A stretch of DNA of 43,759 nt from Halopseudomonas xinjiangensis. GTDB lineage: Bacteria; Pseudomonadota; Gammaproteobacteria; Pseudomonadales; Pseudomonadaceae. Below the pieces are notes generated by a model, which saw nothing but the letters and a program-made list of their open reading frames with translations, was not told where the DNA came from and did not search any database. Position numbers and translations under genes: made by a program. Below are positions 26,117 through 33,593 of the stretch, in pieces (the first letter of the stretch is position 1; every line of letters begins with the position of its first letter). The DNA lies in NCBI GenBank assembly GCA_011050525.1, contig DRFO01000010.1, forward strand, positions 1 to 43,759, in the 5' to 3' direction.

Positions 26117-28458
26117 AAATGGAAGCCAGGATTCCGGTAAAACGATCAATAATGCTGGTGCTCGGTCTACTGGTTTGTCTGTTCATCCTGGGCATGTGGC
26201 TGATGTCCAGTCTGAATCTGGAGTTCGCGGAAAAAGCCATGGCAGAACAGCGCCAACGGCAAATTGCAGACACTTTTTATGCAAACCTGGAGCGTATCAA
26301 CGGTCATCATTATCTGATGGAGCAGAACACTGGTGAGCTGGCTCGGCTCGGTCAGTTGTACAAGCGCCAGATGGAGATTACCGGGGGTCAGAACATAGCG
26401 GAGTTCGAGCAGGCGCTGGGTCGCGTGCTGGATGATCTGAACGGCACCTATGGTGGCGGTATCTGGTTCGAGCCCGACGGTTATGTAGCAGGCCCCTTTG
26501 CGGTTTACGGCTATCTGCAAGGCGGGGCTATGCAGATAGTAAGTGACAGGTCCGACTACCTCACCCGTGACTGGTACCAACAGATCGTACCTCCGGCTGA
26601 TCAGCAGAGCGGTACCCAGGACGCTCGATTCCACTGGACGCCAGCTTACTTCAAATCCAACATCGAACAGGTGGTGATCAGCCTGAGCACTCCGATCATG
26701 GATAACCAGCAGAATGTCATCGGTCTCGCCTCGACTGACTGGGCAGCGGAAGATGTCATCAAACTGGTAAGCCGGGCTGAGGTCACCCCAGGGGCCTTTT
26801 CATTTCTGATAGACAGTGAAAATCGCACCCTGTCCAGCCTTGCTCAGACAGAAGATGTGGAGCGTGCCAAACGGCTGATGGAGGCCGTCACCAACAGCCA
26901 CTTGCATGACCGACCGAGTCAGACCCTATCGCTGGATATCGTTTCTGCCCGTCAGCTCGTGTCGCCAATGCAGACCATGGCGTTGACGGTAGACGGCGAA
27001 ACCTATGCATTGTTTTTTTCCCGCACCGCAGCCGATATGGTTTTCGGCATCGGTGTGCCGCAAACCGAAATCGACGCGGTGCTGGCACCCATGCGCGCGA
27101 GCAATCTGCGTATCGTATTGCTGATCGGCAGCGTGTTTCTGTTGCTCGCCGGGCTGATCCTTTACATCATCGCCGGAACGCTGCGGCAATTGAGCAACCT
27201 CTATACTGACTCACTGACGCGGATGCCCAACCGCGAAAAGCTGCTGGTAGATCTGCGCAAAACCGACTCCGCAGCGCTTATCCTGCTCAACATAGACGCG
27301 TTCAAGCAGATCAACGACTTCTACGGCCATGAATGTGGCGATCATGTCATCATTCAACTGGCAGAGCGCATGCAGCAATTTCTTTATACCCAGCCCGCCT
27401 GGCGCACCTGTAACCTTTACAGCATGCCAGGCGATGAAATGGCTATCGTCGTACCAGGCCACCATACTCCCGCGTCGCTACCTTCCAGGCTGGACGAACT
27501 ACTCAATTACGTCAGCCTGTTGAATATCAGCTGGCACGATCAGGATATTCCTCTGCATGCGAGTCTCGGCGCTGCCACTACTGTGCAGCCGGACAACACC
27601 CGGCTGAACGGCGAACAATTACTGCCTTCGGCCAGCATGGCATTGAAGCTGGCTCGCCTGAATCAGAGCAACTATTTCATCTACGATCCCGCCAACCGCG
27701 TGCGTGAGGCCTATGAACAGAATCTGATCTGGGCCAACTCTCTGAAGTTGGCCCTCGAGGAGGGGCGCATTGTTCCCTTCTTTCAGCCGATCATGGATGT
27801 CAAGACCGGCAGGATCGGCAAATTCGAGTGTCTGGCCCGCATGCTTGATGCGAATGGCCAGCCGGTTAGCCCTGAACGCTTCCTTTCGATTGCCAAAAAG
27901 ATCCGCCTGTATCGCTACATCACCCGGACGATGGTCGAGCAGTGTTTCAAACGATTTGCCAGTAGCCGGTACGAATTTTCGCTCAACCTGTCCTGCGAAG
28001 ATCTGCTCGATACCGAGCTGACCGACTTCATCATCGAAAAACTGCAAGGCAGCGAGCTGGCAAACCGAGTCATTTTCGAAATTCTTGAAACCGAAGGTAT
28101 CGAGAATTATGCCCAGGTCCGTGACTTCATCGACAAGGCCAAGGCGCTGGGTTGCCGGATTGCGATCGATGATTTTGGTACGGGCTATTCGAATTTCGAA
28201 CACTTGCTACGGCTCAACATCGATCTGATCAAGATAGACGGCAGTCTGATCCGCAACCTCGATCACAACGAGGATGCCCTGACCCTCACCCGAGGTATCG
28301 TCCGTTTCGCCGCTGAACTGGGTATTCATACGGTGGCCGAGTTCGTACACAGCCCAGAGGTGTTGAAGCAGGTGAGGGAACTGGGTATCGACTTTGCCCA
28401 GGGGGCCTGTGTCGGCATGCCGGCAAGCGCCTTGATAACCGAAGTCGAGCTGTTATGA
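26113..28458 (+). CDS. Cache-GGDEF-EAL membrane protein, copy A
   Basis: The 781-residue product has a membrane helix at about 12-32 and a periplasmic double-Cache sensor domain (about 33-325; DWYQQIVPP, FHWTPAYFKSNIEQVVIS, VIGLASTDWAAED). A second helix (about 333-355) leads to a GGDEF domain whose signature is degenerate (SMPGDEMAIV, so PGDEM replaces GGDEF). The EAL domain has FFQPIMDVKTGRIGKFECLA (ECL in place of EAL) and an intact IDDFGTGYSNFEHL. Known biology suggests no cyclase activity but possible c-di-GMP hydrolysis. GTG 26113 is chosen: it overlaps the lipoprotein stop (GTGA) and AGGAAG lies about 8 bases upstream. ATG 26119 is the alternative. Confidence 0.87.
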   Translation: MKMEARIPVKRSIMLVLGLLVCLFILGMWLMSSLNLEFAEKAMAEQRQRQIADTFYANLERINGHHYLMEQNTGELARLGQLYKRQMEITGGQNIAEFEQALGRVLDDLNGTYGGGIWFEPDGYVAGPFAVYGYLQGGAMQIVSDRSDYLTRDWYQQIVPPADQQSGTQDARFHWTPAYFKSNIEQVVISLSTPIMDNQQNVIGLASTDWAAEDVIKLVSRAEVTPGAFSFLIDSENRTLSSLAQTEDVERAKRLMEAVTNSHLHDRPSQTLSLDIVSARQLVSPMQTMALTVDGETYALFFSRTAADMVFGIGVPQTEIDAVLAPMRASNLRIVLLIGSVFLLLAGLILYIIAGTLRQLSNLYTDSLTRMPNREKLLVDLRKTDSAALILLNIDAFKQINDFYGHECGDHVIIQLAERMQQFLYTQPAWRTCNLYSMPGDEMAIVVPGHHTPASLPSRLDELLNYVSLLNISWHDQDIPLHASLGAATTVQPDNTRLNGEQLLPSASMALKLARLNQSNYFIYDPANRVREAYEQNLIWANSLKLALEEGRIVPFFQPIMDVKTGRIGKFECLARMLDANGQPVSPERFLSIAKKIRLYRYITRTMVEQCFKRFASSRYEFSLNLSCEDLLDTELTDFIIEKLQGSELANRVIFEILETEGIENYAQVRDFIDKAKALGCRIAIDDFGTGYSNFEHLLRLNIDLIKIDGSLIRNLDHNEDALTLTRGIVRFAAELGIHTVAEFVHSPEVLKQVRELGIDFAQGACVGMPASALITEVELL

Positions 28459-28619
28459 GCGGCATGACTTTCCGAGCCATAATGGCCAAATGCAATATGT
28501 TTTCTTTTCATCTTCACCAGGGTTTGCTAGCTTCTATCAAGTAAAGGTACGTCTGCACGCAGATAGGCCAGGAATATTTAATCAGGCTAAGCCTTCGGGT
28601 GACTGGATCAGGAGAGTCC
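28459..28619. other. Gap between the two duplicated modules
   Basis: This 160-base stretch is A+T-richer than its neighbours and has no gene. It contains TAAAG at about 28542 and GCAGATAG about 12 bases later, which resembles a sigma-28 promoter but with spacing 2 bases too short. It may hold the promoter of the second module. Confidence 0.4.
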
Positions 28620-29891
28620 ATGCGCGCTTTACCCTTGATGTTGATAGCCATCAGCTCAGTGATGAGCGGCTGCACCAGTTTGCCAAGCAAGGATCAGATC
28701 TGGTCCCGATCAAGCGCTTTTTTTGCCCAATCCGCCGAGATGCTGGCTGCCCAACGCCAGCGTCTGGCTGAATTTGCCGGCAGCATGGTGGGAAGCAAGG
28801 ATCGACAGCTCCGCCAGCAGGAGCTCGACGAACTTTTTGCCCAGCCCTATATCGACCCGCTCACCGACTATCTCGAAGCGCATTCCGACGAAGCCACGCA
28901 TGCGAGCAATCTCGCCAAAGTGGCCTACGAACGGGATCAACGTTGCGGCAATATTGCCAATACCTACTCAACCCGTGACCCGAGCCGCGACAACCTGAAT
29001 CGCATGCAGCGCGGTTATCTCTACTCCTGTCCGGAAGAGGTACAAGCCTTTGCCGCAAGGGTGAAAGCAGCCACTACTCAGCAGACTGCATCACAATCAG
29101 AAACGGCTCCATCCGACAAGATCCTTGCTGCGCCTTCTCCTGAAATCAGCGCCGTGGCGCTGAATGAGGCACTTGATCGCAAGCAAAGCAGTGATTGCTA
29201 CCTGCTCTATACCATCAAGAACAATACCCAGGCATTTGACGCCTGCCGGCCGATAGCCGAGCGCGGCGATGCCAAGGCTCAGCATCACATGGCCAGTCTG
29301 GCAAAAACCAGAAAGGACTACACCACCGCTGCTGGCTGGGCTGAATTGTCCGCCGCCCAGGACTACCCGCCCGGTCAGTTGATACTTGGCCAGCTTTACC
29401 AAGAAGGCCAGGGACTGGAACGGGATCCATCCCGGGCACTGACCTTGATGCGCGGAGCAGCGGACCAGGGTTTGGCCGAGGCGTGTTACCACGTCGGGCT
29501 CGCCTACCAGAACGGCGTCGGGACCGCGCCCAACAGCCGCCGCGCCAGTGACTATCTACAAAGCGCTGCCAACAAGGGACACATGCCCTCCCACATGGCA
29601 CTGGCATCCCTTTACCAGGACAAACAGCCGGATCAGGCTCGCTACTGGCTCAACCAGGCTGCACGCAAGGGCTCGGCCGACGCGCAGTATCTGCTGGCTG
29701 ACAGCTATGCAAAGGGTATAAACGGTGCCACCGATAGCCAGGAGGCTTACGTCTGGTACAGCCTGGCGTTGCTCAATGGCAAGCATCAGGCCAAGGCGGA
29801 AATTGATCGCCAGGAAAAACTTTTGACGGGCGATCAACTGACCGCTGCTCAATCCCGTATCCAGGATGGAATAAATGGCAGATGGCGCTAA
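28620..29891 (+). CDS. Sel1-repeat lipoprotein, copy B
   Basis: This is the paralogue of the gene at 24812. It starts MRALPLMLIAISSVMSGC with lipid-attachment C18 and has an AGGAG ribosome-binding site. The N-terminal domain keeps the same landmarks (ELFAQPYIDPLTDYLEAHS, RDQRCGNIANTYS, YSCPEEVQAFAARVKAA), the linker is shorter and less proline-rich, and the Sel1 repeats are conserved (GQLILGQLYQEGQGLERD, ACYHVGLAYQNGVGT, AQYLLADSYAKGINGA). The segment SSDCYLLYTIKNNTQAFDAC matches copy A's SDCYLLFAIKNFQQAHHSC. It overlaps the following gene by 10 bases. Function is unknown. Confidence 0.82.
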   Translation: MRALPLMLIAISSVMSGCTSLPSKDQIWSRSSAFFAQSAEMLAAQRQRLAEFAGSMVGSKDRQLRQQELDELFAQPYIDPLTDYLEAHSDEATHASNLAKVAYERDQRCGNIANTYSTRDPSRDNLNRMQRGYLYSCPEEVQAFAARVKAATTQQTASQSETAPSDKILAAPSPEISAVALNEALDRKQSSDCYLLYTIKNNTQAFDACRPIAERGDAKAQHHMASLAKTRKDYTTAAGWAELSAAQDYPPGQLILGQLYQEGQGLERDPSRALTLMRGAADQGLAEACYHVGLAYQNGVGTAPNSRRASDYLQSAANKGHMPSHMALASLYQDKQPDQARYWLNQAARKGSADAQYLLADSYAKGINGATDSQEAYVWYSLALLNGKHQAKAEIDRQEKLLTGDQLTAAQSRIQDGINGRWR

Positions 29892-32293
29892 GACGATTTC
29901 GTAACTTCCGAATCCAGCGTTCCATCATGCTGATCCTGCTCCTGCTGATCGGCGTGTTTATCGTCGGCATGGTCGTCATGTCTTCGCTGAATCTAAACTT
30001 CGCCCAGAGCGCCATGGCCGAACTCAGACAGAAGCAGATCAGCGATACCTTTTATGCCAACCTGAACCGCATCAACGCCCACCATCAACTGATGGAGCAG
30101 AACACCGCAAACCTCGCCCGGGCTGGCGAACTGCTGTACCGGACCAACCAGCGTAACGGCAACGTCAATGCCGCGGAGCTGGGCTACACCTTACAGACCG
30201 CCCTGGAACAGATGCACGATGCCCACGGAGCGGAGATCTGGTTCAACGGCGCCGCCACCGATTCCCGAAAAAGCCTTTCCGCGTACGGTTACCGGGACGG
30301 TAGTTCAATCCAGATTCAGAACGACGAGAATCTTTACCATACGCAGGACTGGTATCGCCGAATTCTCCCCGAGGCGATGGGCAGCAACAGTGAGCGGGTG
30401 CCCGATTTCTTCTGGACCCCCGCCTACTACAAGGAGCTTATCAGCAATGTGGTGATCAGTTTGACCACCGTCATGCGCGATCTTGATGGAAATGTCATTG
30501 GGCTGGCGTCTACGGATTGGCGCGCGGACGAAATCATCCGCCTGGTCAGCCGTGTAGAGGTAACGCCGGGGACCTTCGCCTTCCTTCTCGACAGCGAGAA
30601 TCGCAACCTGTCGAGCCTGGCGACCTCCGGCGACCTGCTGGGAGCCCAGGAAAAGATCGATGCCATCATAGACAGCAAGCTGCAAAATCGCATCGTAGGC
30701 CCCCTGCCCCAGTCAGCCATCGTTTCCGGCCGCATTCTGGTTGCCCCGATGCAAACCATGTCATTGCGCATGGACGACGTGAACCATGCGCTGTTCTTCA
30801 GCCGCACCCAGGCCGGACTGATCTTTGGCGTCGGCGTACCGCAAGCCGAGATCGACGCGGTACTGGTGCCAATGCGAGAGAGCAATTTCAAGATAGTCGG
30901 TCTGATCAGCACCCTGGTGCTTTGGCTGGCGGGTCTGATCCTGTTTATCGTCGCCAGTATCCTCAGGCGGGTTCATACCCTTTACACCGATAACCTGACC
31001 GATTTGCCCAACCGGGAAAAACTGCTGGTCGATCTGCAGAAAGCCGATTCCGCCTCGCTTATTCTCATCAACATCGACGCGTTCAAGGAAATCAACGATT
31101 TCTACGGACATCAGTGCGGGGACCATGTCATCAGCGAACTGGCCAACTCGCTGCAACGGTTCCTGACCCGACAGTCGGAGTGGGTGGGTAGCCGCCTGTA
31201 CCGGATGCCTGCAGATGAGCTGGCAATATGGCTGCCAAAGGACAGCGCCCTGGACAGCTTGAGCGACCGTACCAAGGAACTGGTTGCGTTCGCCAGCACT
31301 CTGAAGGTGACCTGGGAAATGCAGACCATCCCTCTGCAAGTGACCCTTGGTGTTGCTACCAGCGTACAGCGGGACGGTGGTCAGCTGACCGATGAGCAAC
31401 TGCTAACCTCCGCCAGCATTGCCCTTAAGTCGGCGCGCCAGAACAAACTGAGCAGTCTGATTTACGATCCGGCGCAAAAGGCCCGGGAATCCTACGAGCA
31501 CAACCTGATCTGGGCAAATCGGCTACGGAAGGCTCTGGATGAAGGCCGGATAGTGCCGTATTTTCAACCGATCATGGACCTGAACACCGGCCGGATCGAC
31601 AAATTCGAATGCCTGGCGCGGATGATCGATGAACAAGGCGAGCCGATCAGCCCGACCGAGTTTCTTGAGGTAGCCAAGAAGATTCGTCTATACCGGCATA
31701 TCACCCGGACAATGGTGCAACAATGCTTCAGTCGCTTCGCCGATAACCAGTATGAGTTCTCCCTTAATCTGTCGTGTGAGGATCTTCTCGATCCCGAGCT
31801 GACGACTTTTATCGTCAACAGTCTGGGGCAAAGTGACCTCGCCTCAAGGGTGATATTCGAGATTCTCGAATCGGAAGGCATCGAGAATTACGCGGCCGTA
31901 CGTACCTTTATTGATCGGGTTAAAGCGCTGGGCTGCCGCATTGCGATAGATGATTTCGGAACCGGGTATTCGAACTTCGAGCACCTGCTGCGGCTGAACG
32001 TCGATATCATCAAGATCGACGGCAGCCTGGTCAAACAACTGGATACCGACCCTACGGCACTGACGGTAACCCGGGGCATCAATCAGTTTGCCCATGGTCT
32101 GTGCATGCGCACCGTAGCCGAATTCGTCCATAGCCCTGGCATCCTGGAGAAGGTGAAGGCCTTGGGGATCGACTACGCACAGGGCTATCACATCGGACAC
32201 CCCTCCGCGACGCTGGTCACGGAAAGGGAGCCCGGTGAAGAGCTCGAGGCCGCCAGCGCGCCCGCTCAGATTCTGACATTCAGCGGTAGATAA
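29882..32293 (+). CDS. Cache-GGDEF-EAL membrane protein, copy B
   Basis: The 803-residue paralogue of the gene at 26113 has the same plan: helix at about 15-35, double-Cache sensor (DWYRRILPE, FFWTPAYYKELISNVVIS, VIGLASTDWRADE), a second helix, GGDEF and EAL. The GGDEF signature is degenerate in a different way (RMPADELAIW), while the EAL part again reads KFECLARM with an intact IDDFGTGYSNFEHL. Copy B carries a C-terminal tail of about 25 residues (REPGEELEAASAP) absent from copy A. Its stop lies inside the convergent globin gene's 3' end (14-base overlap). Phosphodiesterase or c-di-GMP-receptor activity is inferred from family knowledge. Confidence 0.87.
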   Translation: MALRRFRNFRIQRSIMLILLLLIGVFIVGMVVMSSLNLNFAQSAMAELRQKQISDTFYANLNRINAHHQLMEQNTANLARAGELLYRTNQRNGNVNAAELGYTLQTALEQMHDAHGAEIWFNGAATDSRKSLSAYGYRDGSSIQIQNDENLYHTQDWYRRILPEAMGSNSERVPDFFWTPAYYKELISNVVISLTTVMRDLDGNVIGLASTDWRADEIIRLVSRVEVTPGTFAFLLDSENRNLSSLATSGDLLGAQEKIDAIIDSKLQNRIVGPLPQSAIVSGRILVAPMQTMSLRMDDVNHALFFSRTQAGLIFGVGVPQAEIDAVLVPMRESNFKIVGLISTLVLWLAGLILFIVASILRRVHTLYTDNLTDLPNREKLLVDLQKADSASLILINIDAFKEINDFYGHQCGDHVISELANSLQRFLTRQSEWVGSRLYRMPADELAIWLPKDSALDSLSDRTKELVAFASTLKVTWEMQTIPLQVTLGVATSVQRDGGQLTDEQLLTSASIALKSARQNKLSSLIYDPAQKARESYEHNLIWANRLRKALDEGRIVPYFQPIMDLNTGRIDKFECLARMIDEQGEPISPTEFLEVAKKIRLYRHITRTMVQQCFSRFADNQYEFSLNLSCEDLLDPELTTFIVNSLGQSDLASRVIFEILESEGIENYAAVRTFIDRVKALGCRIAIDDFGTGYSNFEHLLRLNVDIIKIDGSLVKQLDTDPTALTVTRGINQFAHGLCMRTVAEFVHSPGILEKVKALGIDYAQGYHIGHPSATLVTEREPGEELEAASAPAQILTFSGR

Positions 32294-32717
32294 TATCCCC
32301 GCGCATTGGGGCAAGCCGGTTCAAAAGCCGGTTTTGCGCCGGCGTCGGCACACCCTGCACCTCCATGGCGTCGGTCAGGTTTTCCACCAGTGCGTTGAAA
32401 TCGCCTTCGGTAATATCAAGGCCCGTGTGGCTGTCGACCATACTGTCGCCGGTATATTCACACGGGCCACCGCTTTCAACGCAGATCTGCTCGATCAGCT
32501 TTTCATTCAGGCGGTCTATGTCGGTGTCGCCAAAATGATGGGCAATCCGGGAGTCTTCACTGATGTTGATCAGCATCCCCTCTACTATCCTGGCGATCCC
32601 CGGCATGCCGCCGAGCTCCTGATACAGATCTGCCTTGGTCGACGGTGCTGAGGGCTGGGACGCTGTGGTGCAGGCTGTCAGCCCAATGGCCAAGGTCAGG
32701 ATAACCATATTTCGCAT
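32280..32717 (-). CDS. Lipoprotein truncated haemoglobin (group I-type globin)
   Basis: The 145-residue product starts MRNMVILTLAIGLTACTT, a lipoprotein signal with C16 as the lipid site, which places the globin outside the cytoplasm. The rest matches group I truncated haemoglobins: DLYQELGGMPGIARIVEGML, then a helix E region, and the proximal haem ligand H97 in SMVDSHTGLDITEGDFNALV. Such globins bind O2, NO or act in redox chemistry; secreted forms are poorly studied. ATG 32717 is set by the lipobox and by its 10-base distance from the upstream DUF3034 stop. It is the last gene of a four-gene minus operon. Confidence 0.85.
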   Translation of the reverse strand: MRNMVILTLAIGLTACTTASQPSAPSTKADLYQELGGMPGIARIVEGMLINISEDSRIAHHFGDTDIDRLNEKLIEQICVESGGPCEYTGDSMVDSHTGLDITEGDFNALVENLTDAMEVQGVPTPAQNRLLNRLAPMRGDIIYR

Positions 32718-32727
32718 TGCTAGTGCC

Positions 32728-33588
32728 TCAATAACTGAGTTGCATTGACAGGTACAGACCGCTCTGGTCTTCCAGCGTGGCGATGTCGCCCAGGTCAGCC
32801 CAGGCGGCCACAAGCGCGAGGCGCTTGCTGGGGAAATAACCCACGAACAGATCCTTCCAGTCGCTTTCTCCTGCAAAATTCAGGTTGTCGGGCTTCTCAC
32901 GATACTCCATTCCCACGATCCAGCGCGGGTTGATCAGTATGGCTGCACTGCCCTCCTTCAACACACTCCGCCGATCCCGCCGGTCTCCACCGAACCCGAG
33001 TAAGCCGGTCTCGTTGGCGCGGCTGTAACGCAGGGTGCCGTTGAGCAACAAGTTGTAACCCATGGCTGCGCCGAGAAACAGCCGGCTGGCGGCGAGATAC
33101 GCTTCGGTGTCCGTCTCGCGGTTGGCGCCTACGGCTGACGGAATAAGAAAGTCATCCTGACGTTTGTGCTGGATGCCCAGCGCCACCTGGGGCAGGCGAT
33201 CGTAAACCAGGTCTCCGAACAGACGCACCTTCATACCGAAGACATCCTGGCCAAGGCTGCTTTGCGGCAGACCGGCGGTCTGGGCCAGGGTGCTGATGTC
33301 CAGCCGTTGCCGCGCAAAGGACAATTCGACACGGTTGGCGTAGCTGAAACTCAACCCCGCCGTATTCAGCTGATAATCGCCAGTGTCCACGCGGGTGGCG
33401 AACGCAGCCCCGCCCCACTCATCACGTGTTCCATACCCTGACAGCACTGCCCATGGGACAATGCCGCCCCCGGCAGCGCCCTCGACCATGCTCGCCCCAC
33501 CAGTCGCCAGCAGGCGCCCGCCCGGCTCGGCAACCACGGCAGCCGAGGTGCCCAGGAATAGTAAAAACACAGCGATCTTGTTATTCAT
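32728..33588 (-). CDS. DUF3034 family outer-membrane-type protein
   Basis: The product of about 286 residues has a signal peptide (MNNKIAVFLLFLGTSAAVVA) and then GGRLLATGGASMVEGAAGGG, the conserved start of DUF3034 proteins. Alternating hydrophobic strands run to an aromatic C-terminus (GLYLSMQLSY), which suggests an outer-membrane beta-barrel ending in Tyr. The role of DUF3034 is not known to me. ATG 33588 is preferred; a TTG at 33597 overlaps the upstream EAL gene stop. It sits between an EAL protein gene and a lipoprotein globin gene. Confidence 0.8.
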   Translation of the reverse strand: MNNKIAVFLLFLGTSAAVVAEPGGRLLATGGASMVEGAAGGGIVPWAVLSGYGTRDEWGGAAFATRVDTGDYQLNTAGLSFSYANRVELSFARQRLDISTLAQTAGLPQSSLGQDVFGMKVRLFGDLVYDRLPQVALGIQHKRQDDFLIPSAVGANRETDTEAYLAASRLFLGAAMGYNLLLNGTLRYSRANETGLLGFGGDRRDRRSVLKEGSAAILINPRWIVGMEYREKPDNLNFAGESDWKDLFVGYFPSKRLALVAAWADLGDIATLEDQSGLYLSMQLSY

Positions 33589-33593
33589 GAATT

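Noticed and set aside
28540..28570. Sigma-28 promoter before the second duplicated module (TAAAG ... GCAGATAG)
   Set aside because: Spacing is about 12 bases between the boxes, against 14 in the consensus, and the -10 has two mismatches.
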